A DNA stretch of 64,000 bases from Ophiodon elongatus (Eukaryota; Chordata; Actinopteri; Perciformes; Hexagrammidae). Shown piece by piece: positions 1-11,784 of this stretch. A program made the position numbers and the translations under genes. Under the pieces are notes generated by a model, which did no database searches, was not told the origin of the DNA, and saw nothing but the letters and a program-made list of their open reading frames with translations. The stretch lies in contig JACSYO010000170.1 of assembly GCA_016806645.1 (NCBI GenBank), forward strand, positions 388,501 to 452,500, written 5' to 3'. Within the stretch, counting starts at the first letter, position 1, and every line of letters starts with the position of its first letter.

Positions 1-140
1 CAGAGGAAACAGGAAACATGGTCAAGTTATGTTCCATGACGGTCAGTTTAGAAACACAAAGGCAAGTCGTCTCAATGGCTGACATTGTTGGCCACTGGAG
101 AGATGGGGGTTTGTATTCAGTCAAGAGCACACACTGTATA

Positions 141-510
141 CAGTATAAGAAGTGGACGTAGTCATGGTGACGCCCTCTGTTGGTTCGTGGACCGCTGTTT
201 TTAAGCCACGAGTTGGATTACGGTCGTCGCCATGCTGTTGTTGTTTTTTGCATCCAATGAACGAAAGTTGCCACATTTGGACTGCGGAGTCATTTTCTAT
301 AGACTTCTATACAACCAGAGGAGTCGCCCCCTGGTGGTCAGGAGAGAGAATGCAGCTTTAACACATGAAGCTTTGACTTCTATACAACCAGAGGAGTCGC
401 CCCCTGGTGGTCAGGAGAGAGAATGCAGCTTTAACACATGAAGCTTTGACTTCTATACAACCAGAGGAGTCGCCCCCTGGTGGTCAGGAGAGAGAAGTTT
501 CAAGACACTT
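141..510 (+). repeat. Dispersed repeat family A, copy with a 73-bp tandem tail
   Basis: The head (141-235) contains 'ataagaagtggacgta' and a GC-rich 'gtcgccat' block shared with the copies near 11800, 21960, 34900 (minus strand) and 47500 (minus strand). The tail starts 'gacttctatacaaccagagg' at 302, 375 and 448, giving an exact 73-bp tandem period. It is a non-autonomous interspersed element with no coding capacity; its superfamily is not determined here. Confidence 0.85.
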
Positions 511-614
511 CCGTATCAGCAGGTTGCAGTCTGGTCAAGAGACAAAATGTTGTTCTTGTTGTCACAGCGGAGACATTAAAATGTCGGGTACATTCCTTCT
601 CCCCCCATTACCTT

Positions 615-617
<3 letters not shown>

Positions 618-681
<64 letters not shown>
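618..681. repeat. (CT)n microsatellite
   Basis: This is an uninterrupted TC/CT dinucleotide run of about 64 bp. The long Ser-Leu open frames across it are artefacts. Confidence 0.98.
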
Positions 682-682
<1 letters not shown>

Positions 683-1905
683 AGGCTCGTTAAAAAGGAA
701 CACTCCGATACCAATACTGGTCCCTTGTTGTTGGGGTTTTATAGCCGAACTATCCCTCATGCAGCTGATTCAGAGTCCATTACAGCTAAACTACCCATGA
801 TGCAGTTGTTCTCTGTATTACAGCGGCATTGTTCCTTTTGTCTATTTCAACCTGCAGCAATTGAGAATATTGAGTCCCAATTCCAGCGGTGACAGAAAAT
901 CTTTGTCTCCATCTTCTCCCTCGAGGTTTTTCTTCACCATCTCATCGACGTGCGCGTTGGCCTCCCATCAAACCGCCGTGTGATGTTTGCCTGTGAGAGA
1001 CGGTTGCCTCGTCTCTTCAAGGTATCGCGGGTGTTATTGTACGTGTTACTTGTGGGGAAATACAGCAAGTATTCATTCAGCATGTCAGTCCCCTGGCTCA
1101 GAGTCTTGTACTCAAACAGCTCATCGTGAGCGATCATGAGTCTGTTTGTAAGGAGGCCACACATGACTGACCCGTGGACTGAGGGCGGGTGAACAATAGC
1201 AACTCATAAATACCGTGTCTGTTGCGTTTACACACTTTGACGAAATCTTACTCTTTCATAAGAAGCAACATTACCATGCTGTGTGTTCAAAGGGGCAAGA
1301 TGAAGAGGAAGAGGAAGAGGAAGGTGAAGAGATCCTCACAACTAACCGGGGAGGAGGAGGAGGAGGGATGAAGATGAGATTTAAGGAGGTGCAGCTTTTA
1401 AAATAAATATGTTGAAACACCAGCAAACAGAAACATAGAGCACGCTCGTTAAAGAGGAGAATTCATGCGGACACGTGGGTAATGTAGTGCAGGCCGCTAC
1501 CAGCATAACGCACCCAAACCTCCAACCGAATGGTCGGTGGCTGAGCTGCATTATGGGTAATGTAGGTTTGTAGGAAGAGGACTGTGGGTAATGGAACGGA
1601 TGGTTCTGTTGCATCGGGATAAAAGTGCAAAGCTAAAACTTAACAGACACTGAAGAAAAGAACCGAACAGGGTCAGGGTTAAAATATCTCGCTGTATTTC
1701 TGCTCTGTCTCCCAAAAAATAACAATATCCAAACTATCAATCATAAAACATTCAGCTCTCAGAGAAGTAAAACAAAAAAAAGAAGAAAAAATCATAAAGC
1801 GTGTCCTCTCCAAGCCTCAACATACATATTTGTTTTAATATTGTAATCACTGACCTAATGATGCTGTTGACTCTCCGAACATCATGCAGTGGTGAAAGAA
1901 AACTT

Positions 1906-1921
1906 CTACTTCTTCTTCTAC

Positions 1922-1953
<32 letters not shown>

Positions 1954-1960
1954 CTTCTTT
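1906..1960. repeat. (CTT)n microsatellite
   Basis: This is a nearly pure CTT trinucleotide tract just upstream of the candidate first exon. Poly-Leu, poly-Phe and poly-Lys open frames here are artefacts. Confidence 0.95.
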
Positions 1961-2249
1961 TGCCTGGCGAGGATATTTGTGTATTTTCGGTTTCCTGGAG
2001 GAAACTGTGGGCTCAGTGTGCTCGCAGCGTGTGTCAGAGAGGCAGCGAGAGAGAGAGCGAGAGAGAGAGAGCGAGAGAGCATGTGAGTGAGTCTGTCGGT
2101 ATGCAACGTGTTGAGCAGCTGAACTCCGTCTCCAACTCCCCGTCTCTCAGAGGAGGACGACCTCTCGCCAGAGACGGACAGAAAGAGAGAGACACAACTT
2201 TTTTTTGTCCTCATTGTTAACTTGTTGGTTCGTTTAATTTGCTTCTTTC

Positions 2250-2482
2250 TTTTGTTGTGGACGCTCGACCTCAAAGGATGTAATGTTTCGGGATCCCTCA
2301 GGATTTTGAACCTTTTTTTTTCTTCTTCAAAAGTTGGACGCAACGCTTCTATTCATCTTTTGTCCAGAAGTGCCCCCCCCCTCTCTCGCCCTCACCCTTT
2401 CTTGCTCCCCCCTCCCGAGGTATTTCCTGCTTTTATGCGTTATTGTGTTATGGTATTGTTCTGATACCGTCCTCGCGTCCGG
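2250..2482 (+). promoter_or_regulatory. Candidate promoter / 5' UTR of the first alternative transcript
   Basis: The sequence leads into a CpG-rich block starting about 2465. An in-frame TGA at 2462-2464 precedes the ATG at 2483 with no intervening Met, so a transcript colinear here would have to begin translation at 2483. No TATA box or initiator was identified. The promoter call is an inference from position and CpG content. Confidence 0.35.
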
Positions 2483-2902
2483 ATGAGTGCAATCCGCTGG
2501 CACCGGCTCTCTGCGCTCTGGAGGAACTGGATGTTCAACCAGGAGCCGGCAGACGAGCCGGGCCAGACCTCTGGAGCTCCGGGGCGCGAGGGAAGGGAAG
2601 GGGACCCGCTGGAGGACCACGACTCGGACCACGACTCGGACCACGACTCGGACCCTCAGAACTCAGCGGAGCTCAAGACCCAAACGTTGGATTACAAGAA
2701 GCAGAAAGCAGAAATCGGGAACCAGAACTTGGAATTTACAAATCTGAAGTCGGACCTGCTGACACAGAGCCGCTCCGAGCCCTGCTCCCAGGTCTCCAAC
2801 CGTGAGGATCGATCCTCCGGCTGTCCCCGCGCACCCGAAGGTCGCGGGTCTGAACCCCGTAGAAGCTTCCATTCTGAGGAGGGTGTTGACTGTGTGTTGC
2901 AG
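2483..2902 (+). CDS. rapgef6: Candidate alternative first-exon coding extension (in frame with the next exon)
   Basis: This is an open frame of 140 codons from ATG 2483, directly continuous and in frame with the conserved exon that starts at 2903. It begins MSAIRWHRLSALWRNWMFNQ, then becomes hydrophilic, with three tandem copies of a 12-bp unit (about 2617-2655) encoding Asp-His-Asp-Ser repeats. The Kozak context is weak (C at -3). I recognise no domain. The alternative reading is intron: 2900-2902 is a cag and homology to human RAPGEF6 begins exactly at 2903, so 2903 may be an ordinary acceptor. The in-frame openness over 420 CpG-rich bases and the stop at 2462 favour a first exon, but only moderately. 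Confidence 0.45.
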
Positions 2903-3046
2903 GTGGACAACGGCAGCGAGGGGGACGACGGCTTCCTGCAGCGGGAAGGTTCCCAGCGGAGGTCCAGACGGCGCTTCAGGAGAGTCAACCCCCGAGGAGA
3001 GCGGGAACTCATCACAGACGGCCAAGAACCCGCCGGCTACAGCACG
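2903..3046 (+). CDS. rapgef6: rapgef6 conserved exon with basic SRRRFR motif
   Basis: Its 48 codons read VDNGSEGDDGFLQRE, then a basic RRSRRRFRRVN stretch, GERELITD and finally GYST. This matches the human RAPGEF6 segment that follows its first CNB domain (VENAKDNEDSILQRE, then SRRRFRKIN and GERQTITD) with the same spacing. The donor at 3047 is gtaaga and the exon ends in phase 0, which fits direct joining to the Leu-Pro-Ala-Asp exon at 40450 as in the human protein. The 5' boundary is either an acceptor (tgttgcag just before 2903) or continuous with the open frame from 2483. Confidence 0.88.
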
Positions 3047-3526
3047 GTAAGAGACGCTGCACGAGTACCAACTCATCCAACGTGACCCGTGACTCGTGAG
3101 GTCTTCAGAGGTTCTTTAAATGAACTCTCGGTAGAATTTATCTCCAAAAGTCTGCTTTTCTGAAAGCTGCTGAGGGGAGTCGAGCTTTTAGACACGGCGG
3201 TGGCAGATGACACACATTGGAAAGTCCTCAGCGTCGCCTTGTCCTACTTTACTCGCTACTCTGTAACACGTTCCAGTACGGTGATGATGTACGGATGCAA
3301 AGATCTACGTTTTCTGTGAGATTCAAGATACGATGAAGGTATTTTACTGGTGGGGAAAAACTTTTTTTTTGACAGCTTATATTTGTTTTTAGTGGAATTG
3401 AACAATTGTCGATGTGTGTTGAGTGATCACAGAGAACATAAAACACCAAAAGCACTTTTTATTGAAATGAAAGGGGATATTTGTTGGGAAAAACCAACTA
3501 GGTCTCTCTTAAGACCACTCAAAGAG

Positions 3527-3530
<4 letters not shown>

Positions 3531-3582
<52 letters not shown>

Positions 3583-3588
3583 GGGGGG
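3531..3588. repeat. (TG)n followed by a G run
   Basis: A TG tract of about 50 bp runs directly into a run of nine G. Confidence 0.97.
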
Positions 3589-3671
3589 AGGGTTTCCCTC
3601 CCTCTGATAGGATCACTGAGGCCTGCCTTGTCAGTTACAGTTTTGACTAATCACTGGAAGCCACACTTTGC

Positions 3672-3673
<2 letters not shown>

Positions 3674-3722
<49 letters not shown>
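3674..3722. repeat. (CA)n microsatellite
   Basis: This pure CA tract lies about 90 bp downstream of a TG tract. The two are complementary, so the pair could form a long hairpin in single-stranded DNA or RNA. Confidence 0.97.
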
Positions 3723-3725
<3 letters not shown>

Positions 3726-4187
3726 CTTTCCCGCTCACACACAGCTCCCCCAGGTGTTACAAAGGGACTTAATGGAGAGCTTAACGTGTCCTCTGCGTGG
3801 CTCGGTAGTGTCTCGGTGATTGTTCCACCTTTTTAAATTACATTTCTTGCCTTCAGCATCGCCGAATCCCACCACATTATTATTCTTGTGACTGCGTTTT
3901 ATTACGTAAAGGCTAACCACTCTGATGTGCTAGCACAATGAAGCGGGACAAAAACTAAATGGAACAGTGTGAATGTCAAAGATAGATAATTATATTAGTC
4001 CTTGAATTTGAGTCAGATTGGAGGATTAACTACAGGCACATTTACAAAAAGACGACGTCCCGACCTAGAAAGGTGCACTCAGTCCAGGTGTGTCTGCCTG
4101 AATACAAACCACAATTAACTAACAAAGGGTGATGTACGCATAACGGGCTGGAAAGCGTCGTAAACGCACCTCATTCAAACTTAAAAA

Positions 4188-4333
4188 GAGTCGTGAGTGA
4201 GGAGTCAGCAGGCGGTCAATATCCGTATCAAAACAGGCAACAAAAGGTTTTTAGAAAGTGAGTCTCAGCATCCACCAGAGGTCCCTGGGGACGCAGCCGT
4301 AACCGCCACCAAAAACATTATGCAGTTAGCCGT

Positions 4334-4408
<75 letters not shown>

Positions 4409-4475
4409 GTCGATAGCATGATCCTCCTGGTGGAGATAATGACTTGTTAAGGGACTGAATGGGGCCTCGATGTGC
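4188..4475 (+). repeat. Dispersed repeat family C, copy 1
   Basis: It shares the exact start 'gagtcgtgagtgaggagtca' and several later blocks (gcaggcggt, gcagccg, gcatgatcct, gcctcgat) with 10790-11050 in the same orientation. A long (CA)n tract (4336-4406) has expanded inside it. No coding capacity was seen. Confidence 0.8.
4336..4406. repeat. (CA)n microsatellite inside repeat family C
   Basis: This is a pure CA run of about 71 bp. Confidence 0.97.
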
Positions 4476-4546
4476 TCACTTTTCTTTTGTTGAATGAGAA
4501 TTTTAGATGAAACGAAGATGAAAAATGATCTGGAACCATTTTACTC

Positions 4547-5129
4547 AACACACACACACACACACACACATACAGACACACACACACAGACACACACACA
4601 CACACAGACAGACAGACAGACAGACACACACACAGACAGACAGACAGACACAGACAGACAGACAGACAGACACACACACACACACAGACAGACACACACA
4701 GACACACACACACACAGACAGACAGACACAGACACACAGACACACAGACAGACAGACAGACACAGACACACACACACACAGACAGACAGACACAGACACA
4801 CACACACACACACAGACAGACACACACAGACACACACACACACAGACAGACAGACAGACACAGACACACAGACACACAGACAGACAGACAGACACAGACA
4901 CACACAGACACACACACACACACACACAGACACACAGACAGACAGACACACACAGACACACACAGACACACAGACAGACAGACAGACACAGACACACACA
5001 CACACAGACAGACAGACACAGACACACACAGACACACAGACAGACAGACAGACACAGACACACACACACACAGACACACAGACAGACAGACACAGACACA
5101 CACACACAGACACACAGACAGACAGACAG
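4547..5129. repeat. Compound (CA)n/(CAGA)n array
   Basis: About 580 bp of alternating CA dinucleotide and CAGA tetranucleotide blocks form higher-order units repeated irregularly. Several frames on both strands are open for about 190-225 codons (Thr-His-Asp-Arg-Gln or Cys-Val-Ser); these are repeat artefacts. Confidence 0.95.
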
Positions 5130-5849
5130 TGTGTGTGACTCACTTCTGGTTCAGGAACCTGTTGTTTAGAATCGGGTCTGTGTTGGTAAAAGCGGGTCAC
5201 TTTGAGGCTGCCACACACTGCTGTGTGTGGACTCTGTGGGGTGGTGGTGGTGGTGGGGGGTTGGGGGGGGGGGGGGAGGACAAACAGACGCCTGCTGAGA
5301 ACAACAACGGGCTGGTTAACAAATGCAGGAGGAGGCGTTTACTCGTGACATTTAAACCTGACGGGGGTCGAGGAGATTCTCGACAGCACCATTTATTATC
5401 TTTTTTGGTTTCCCCTCAGAATTGGGTCTGAACATTATTGGCACATTTCAAAAGAAACAGAAAATTATAGTTTTTTATTTCCTGGCACCAGAAAGCATTT
5501 TATCTCTCTCTGACCATCTCGTGTACTCTTTGTGGTTATTTAGGTTTATTTAAGATCGAAAATCTTGCAATTTGTGGTGAAATGCCACGTTGTCACGGCT
5601 CCAGATTGTGCAATAGAAATGATTTACAATAAAACGTAGTGCAATTGAAATGTTTAAAAAAAAATATTCAGTAAAGTTAAAATTGAACAAGAATTAAAGG
5701 ACATCAACTCACAGGGCAGATTATTGGTCAAAGCACTAAAATGTTTTTGCACACGACACTGAGTGTGATCTCTGTGTTTTACTTTTCTACTTCTACGTCT
5801 TATGGGGTCGCCCATTTGTGATGGTCTAATGGTAATGGCTACAAATATG

Positions 5850-5850
<1 letters not shown>

Positions 5851-5929
<79 letters not shown>
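5851..5929. repeat. (CA)n microsatellite
   Basis: This is a nearly pure CA run of about 79 bp. Confidence 0.97.
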
Positions 5930-5932
<3 letters not shown>

Positions 5933-6441
5933 CAGTTTTTCTGGCAGTGGATCAGAGGATGTTGTTTAGAGGCCTTATTGAAGCATAATAACATCAGTAA
6001 TCCATTATCACTGCTGTGCACCAGCGTCTGGTCTCTCTCCCTCTCTCTCTCTCTTAATGGCTTGCTCTGGAGTGAATGAAAGTTCCTGAAGCTATGAATC
6101 AAGAAGCGTCCCAAAAGAAATGGTGCAGAAATCGGAAGAAAATGTATCTTGAGCAGAGAAGAAAGGACAATAGAGCTGCTACCTGCACATCACACCCATC
6201 AGTAGGAACACTGGGCCTGTTGTTCTTGATCTTTAGAGGCAGAGAAGTACACGTACAAGTACACTGCTGATTAGATCGAGCCACATTTTATTATTTTATT
6301 TCATGTACTTTTTTTTTTAATTCTCTGCGATGATTTGTGGCGATTGATCCCGAAACCTGACTCCTCCTCCAGCGGGGCGAGAGACACAAGATCCCCGAGC
6401 ATTCTCTCACTACTCTGACGGACTGCCGGGATTCAGTAATG

Positions 6442-6505
6442 ACTCACACACACACACACACACAGAAACACACACAGAAACACACACACACACTGCACAG
6501 AAGCA

Positions 6506-6550
<45 letters not shown>
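6442..6550. repeat. Interrupted (CA)n array
   Basis: CA tracts are interrupted by repeated 'cagaagcagac' and 'cagaaa' motifs. Confidence 0.93.
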
Positions 6551-6552
<2 letters not shown>

Positions 6553-7539
6553 GCAGACACATGCACACAGAGAAAGTCACTTCATTAAGACATCGGATGC
6601 CTCGCTGGGTTACCGTCTCTCCCTCGGTGGAGAAGCCTGTATAGATATAGAGATAGATGAACCCATCACCTCATTTGCCCTGCAGGGGAAACCTGCTTGA
6701 AGGACTCTTTTTCTTTTTTTTTATTACAGCCAGGCTGCTCCATACTGCCCCTGGATCATTAATTTATCAGGAGGCAGGTTCAGCCATCTGCACAGGAGAG
6801 TTCAGAATAAAATCAGCAGAAGAAGTGCTGGATTCAGAGTTTCCTGTTGGTCGTATTGCAGACGCAAGTGGTTTTGTTTTGAATATATTTCTGGGAGTTT
6901 CGTGTGAGGCCCCTCTCTGCACTGAAGGCAGCTGGAGTCGTCTCCGGCTCGCTTGTGTAAAACGTGCAGAGCATGAAGCGGCTTCCTCTTTGCTGCTTCT
7001 CGAGCCATCGAGTGCCGCTGCATGGCGGAAACACCATGTCTCTTGCAAAGTCTGTGGTCGGCAAACTTCCTGTTTCACAAGTCAAACCGTCTGACGTCTG
7101 TTTGGTATATTTCTCTCACCCCTTTCCAAAGACTTTAGCATATCTTCCCTCTGTGGTCGACCTGAGACGCACGTGAGTTAAGTGTGAAAACCTGCATTAA
7201 TAATGGAAAGCGTCAGCCGGCAGAGAACATCTTAATGAAATTGCTTTGGGGAGGTCTGTGAAAGCAAGATTTTCCAAAATGACGCTCACTTTCCCACTTT
7301 ACTGCATTTGATGTGTTCAGTCGCTGGAAATCTCTGCACACTGGAAGCAACAAATCACACTTGTTGACTAACCAGCAGTGAGCGAACACCCCGCAGACAG
7401 CTGGGCTCATTATTATTAATAATAAATCCATCAAATCCATTCATAAAGCACATTTTAAAAAACTCCCCATGTGGACCGTGTGGAAGTAAAAACTAATAAA
7501 ACGCTTCAGGGTAAAAATGTGTTTTGAGTCCGGGCTTGA

Positions 7540-7720
7540 GGATCTGACTGGGAGGAGGATGCTTTTCCACAGTCTAGGGGGGCTGCAACCGCAAAGGCGC
7601 GGTCCCCCCGCCCCCCCCGAGCTTGAGTTTAGATCGGGGGGACGGCCTAGAGCCCCGAGTCGGCCGACCCCGAGAGACCTGGAGGACGAATGTGGAGTAA
7701 AGGGGAAGGGGGTCGAATGT
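7540..7720. repeat. GC-rich patch, possible repeat remnant
   Basis: This unusually GC- and CpG-rich island has C and G homopolymer runs (7604-7618, 7636-7641) inside AT-rich intron. It has the look of an interspersed repeat fragment, but I found no second copy in the window and no coding similarity. Confidence 0.3.
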
Positions 7721-10277
7721 GGTCCAATATCCTTTTAAAAGATTAAGTTCATTCCCTCTGTTCCCACCGCTCACTGAGAAGAATCCCTTGAGGACGACAC
7801 CGTGTACCGTCAGGTTTAACAGTTGACTGCTCTGACCACTAGTTGGCGCTGTGTGGCTGTAAGAAGTGATACATTTAAACCAGAATCCCCAGATTTAAAA
7901 CAATGAACTTGCATCTGCATGTTGAAATATCTATACATCTTTCATTTACCTGCAGATTCATTATTACTCCTATATCCGACACGTGGTAACAGTTTATTTT
8001 TAGGGAGCCGCGAGCAACGCTTTCACCTCGATGACTCCGTCTGTGGTCACATCAGCTCATTTTGATGAGCTTGTGCTCGTCATGCCGTGACTTTACTGGA
8101 GTTACTGTAACGTCACTGCTGCAATCGGGTTAGACCCAAGGTTAGTTCATCATCTAGGTGTGACTCACACAAAGGCTTTTCATAGCAGTGTCAACCTGGT
8201 GCGGAGGGTAATGAGAGAATGATCGTCTTTCAGCCTCCCCTCAGATTTGAAGGTCATGGGGGGGGGGCATGGGAAGATGATTTAGCTTTGTTCCAGATCA
8301 TTCTGCTGAATGAGGCCTGGCCCCGGGGCGTCTGTGTTCCCGGACACTGTGGCCGGTGGGGTCGGTTGTTCCAAGTCTCCCTACGATTCAAAAGGCTGGT
8401 TAAACAGCGAACATGTGTCGGGAACTCTGCGGCGCTGCAGCCGCCGCGGTGGTCTGTTGAAAAAGTCAATTTCCTGTGCTGATTGTGTTGGAATGAGCTC
8501 ACTGGCGTTGGGCGGGTTTATGGCGTTTTGCTTGGCATCGTGCAGCGACCGAGTTGTTAACATTTCTATAATATTCCTGGCTTCGCTTCCATTCTTTGGG
8601 TGCATGTTTTTTAAAATCTGCTCGTTCGGCTGTGCGTGTGACTCTTTCCCAGTGTTTGGGCGTGTCTGGCTTTTTAGTACCGTTTTAAAAAATATATATT
8701 TTAATGGGGCTTTTCCTCTGACTTCTGCAGAGCCCAAACATTCTGGGCTGCCTCTGTTTTAAAGGCCCTCGCTGCTTTAATGCAGCTCATCTGGTCTCAT
8801 TCTATCAGAATGCAGGTGGGGCCAGCTAAACCCCAAGGGCCTCCAGCCAGCTCTGCCACTGCTAGACCAAGCAGGGCCCCCGGGGAGGGATGAGGATCCA
8901 GGAAGCAGTGGGGGAGGAAAGGACTAAGGAAGGTCTTGAGAACAACTCAGTTTTCACTCAGAAAATGGTGCAACTGCACGAAGGGCTGCATTGTTATCGC
9001 TATAATTATTAGTTTTATTGGATATTTAGTGATTAATTCTGGTCTCATTCATGCAAATGTCAAGTCAATAATTTAATTGCATCAAGTTGACTTTTTGTAA
9101 TCAAGGGATTGCATGATTGTTAAAAACAAACAAAACTTACAGTGAAGAGGAAATGCAGCAGGATGATGGTATCATGGCCTAGAACGTGAGTTATGAAAGC
9201 CATAGATTGGTATTGATTAGCAGCTGTATTAAGGTTAGCAGCTTATTTCACCTTTAGTGGTCATTTGTTATGTTTGTGGGATTGTTTATTTTACTCATTA
9301 TTCATCTCACCGGGCATTGACATCACTGTTGTTGCCTTACCTACAGTATGAATGGTAATCCAATTCTTTGACAGCATTCCTTAGAAATAATAAGTGGGTT
9401 TCCATCGACCTGATAAAAAAAAAAGAAAAAAGACCTCAGTTGCTGAAAATGCTGGAAATTTAAGGGAAAAAAGTCAAGACAATAGCAAAAAAATGCTCGG
9501 CGGAGGTGGAAGAGTTGACACTAAATATGACTCCTTTAAAAAGAAATATATTTAAACCCTTAAAAACCAATATTGACGGACTGACGATGGAAAAAAAACC
9601 CTCAGCATTCATGTGACTCAGCAGCTAAAGAAAGAAAATCCTGACTTGGCAACGCCACTTTATTTTGATCTCGATTTCCTCGCCGCTTCTTCCTGTTTAA
9701 CCTTTCCCTCTCCGATGTCGAGCGAAGCAGAGACGCCATGAGAATAACCTTTCCAAAAATATCTAAGAGGAGAGGAAGGAGGGCGGCAGGAAGAAGGATC
9801 TAAGGGGGAGAAGCAGAAGAGGAGTGGTAGATGACGGGCTTCACGAAAGTATGAAGAAAAGATGGTGCTGGAGGAGTGAGGGGCTCCGAAGGACCAATGG
9901 AGAAGAGGGAGTTGAGGGAGGAGAAAGGAAGGTGAAATAAAGACTGGAAGATAATGGGGGTTGACAGGTAATGGAAAAGATGAGTGGGTGTGCAGCGGAA
10001 GGGGTGAGGCTTGGGGATGGAGGGATGGAGGGATGGGAAGGAAAGGTCAGGGTTGTGGGAAGGTCAGACGGGGGGTTTAATGGGAGGAGGGAAGGACGGG
10101 GCGAGAGAGAGAGGCAGGGTTAAGACAGGAGAGCGAGGGAGGTCGGTCGTTGGATGACGTCGTGGGGGAACGGATCCAACTCAGGTTAATTGGACACTCA
10201 GGAACACGTAGCATTATTTTAACTTGAGTACCTCGACACAAAGGGATCAGCGCTTCGTAGTGGAACCCTTTTGTCGC

Positions 10278-10544
10278 CTTTATTTATATATTTATTTATA
10301 TATATATATATGTATATATATTTATTTTTATATATATATTTATATATATATATTTATATATTTATATTTATATATTTATATATATATATATATTTATTCA
10401 TATATTTATTTATATATATATTTATATATATATATAAATATTTATATATAGATATCTATATATCTATATATATATTTATATATAGATATCTATATATCTA
10501 TATCTATATATATATATTTATATATAGATATCTATATATCTATC

Positions 10545-10575
<31 letters not shown>

Positions 10576-10687
10576 TTATATTTATATATATATATATATT
10601 TTTATATTTGTGTATATATATATATATATCTATATATATATATATATATATATAGATATATATATATCTATATATATATATATATAT
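10278..10687. repeat. TA-rich cryptic repeat block
   Basis: About 410 bp are composed almost only of TA, TTTA and TAGATATCTA motifs. The self-complementary 18-mer 'tatatagatatctatata' recurs, so cruciform extrusion is possible. Ile/Tyr open frames here are artefacts. Confidence 0.95.
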
Positions 10688-10789
10688 GATCGTCTTAACA
10701 AGCTGCGATGTATGCAGTCAATCGTCGGGGGGGTCGGCGATGCACTCAGCTGTAATTCTGCTAGCGGCCCGTACCAGCAGGCTGCTGGG

Positions 10790-11050
10790 GAGTCGTGAGT
10801 GAGGAGTCAGCAGGCGGTATGTAACAGGCAATAAAATGTGTTTTGAGAGAGTGCGAGTCACCGCAACCACGAGAGGTCTTTGAGCACGCAGCCGCAACGC
10901 GCCAAACTAAATATTGCACAGTTTGCTGCAGACAGAATGCCGGATTCTCCGTGGACAGACACAGAGGTGCACGCTCACTCGCCCGCCCACCCACCCGCGA
11001 CCGATCGCATGATCCTTCTGGCGTGAGACAAGAAGGCCTCGATACATTTC
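10790..11050 (+). repeat. Dispersed repeat family C, copy 2
   Basis: This second copy of the element at 4188-4475 shares its exact first 20+ bases and the order of later blocks. It lacks the long CA tract and has diverged more in the middle. Confidence 0.78.
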
Positions 11051-11784
11051 ATCCAAACAGCCGGCGGCGTCTGTACCACAACAACAACGTGCCGATCAAC
11101 GGCTTGTTTACTTCCTCAAACGATGACTCAGCCTCCAAACACTCAGCGCCGCCTGGGAGGGATGCCTTCGAAACCACCGACCACACCACAGTCCAGCAGC
11201 GCTGCTCCAGCCCCGCTGCTGGACTCCTGCTGCATTCATCATCCATATAAATATGTCTTTGGAAGACTTTGAATAAATGATCTTATGATGGATGGTATTT
11301 TTAACATGCGACGACAGCTGTGGTAACTGGCTTTTTAAAAGCCTCAGACATCCTCATGAGCAGGAGTGTGTGTGGAGTACAGTACGCTGGGCAGCGCAGT
11401 GTATCTCAGGCTGTTGTTGCTGCTAATTTTAGGGATTACATCAGCGGCACTGAGATGACAACCTTGTTGAACTCCCCTCTCCATATCCCTCTCTGCTCCG
11501 CCTCTCCCTCTGCCTCCTCTTATCTCTGTCCCATATCCTCCCGTCATCTTCCCTCCCTGCTATCTCCCTCCACCTCTCCTTCATCTTCCCTACTTTTCGG
11601 CTTCTGCCGGATAATATGAGACGTTATTGAATTGACGTACGGACGACATGGTGCTCATACTTTCTGCTCAACATTCATTTCACACTGGTCGAGGTTTCCT
11701 GCTCTTCAGACCCAGATGTTACACAATCCAGTCCAAGCTTTCGCCCTAAAGTCTTCCTTAGTTCACGAACATCTGGTTTGAGCC

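Larger units (their letters stand above)
1..2482. other. 5' flank or upstream intron of rapgef6
   Basis: I recognise no gene here. The left end carries a transposon fragment with a 73-bp tandem tail (141-510), then a (CT)n tract (618-681). The rest to about 1900 is unremarkable, with GA-rich patches near 1300-1370. From 1906 a CTT tract, a GA-rich stretch (2036-2080) and a T-rich stretch lead into the CpG-rich start of the candidate first exon. The last few hundred bases therefore look like promoter and 5' UTR, but I see no convincing TATA box. Confidence 0.5.

Noticed and set aside
2327..3076. Antisense and alternative-frame open stretches over the first exon
   Set aside because: They are shadows of a GC-rich coding region; only the frame from 2483 joins the family-matching segment.
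4447..5218. Long open frames on both strands (up to about 225 codons) of Cys-Val-Ser or Thr-His-Asp-Arg repeats
   Set aside because: They are translations of the (CA)n/(CAGA)n array in every phase, with no gene signal.
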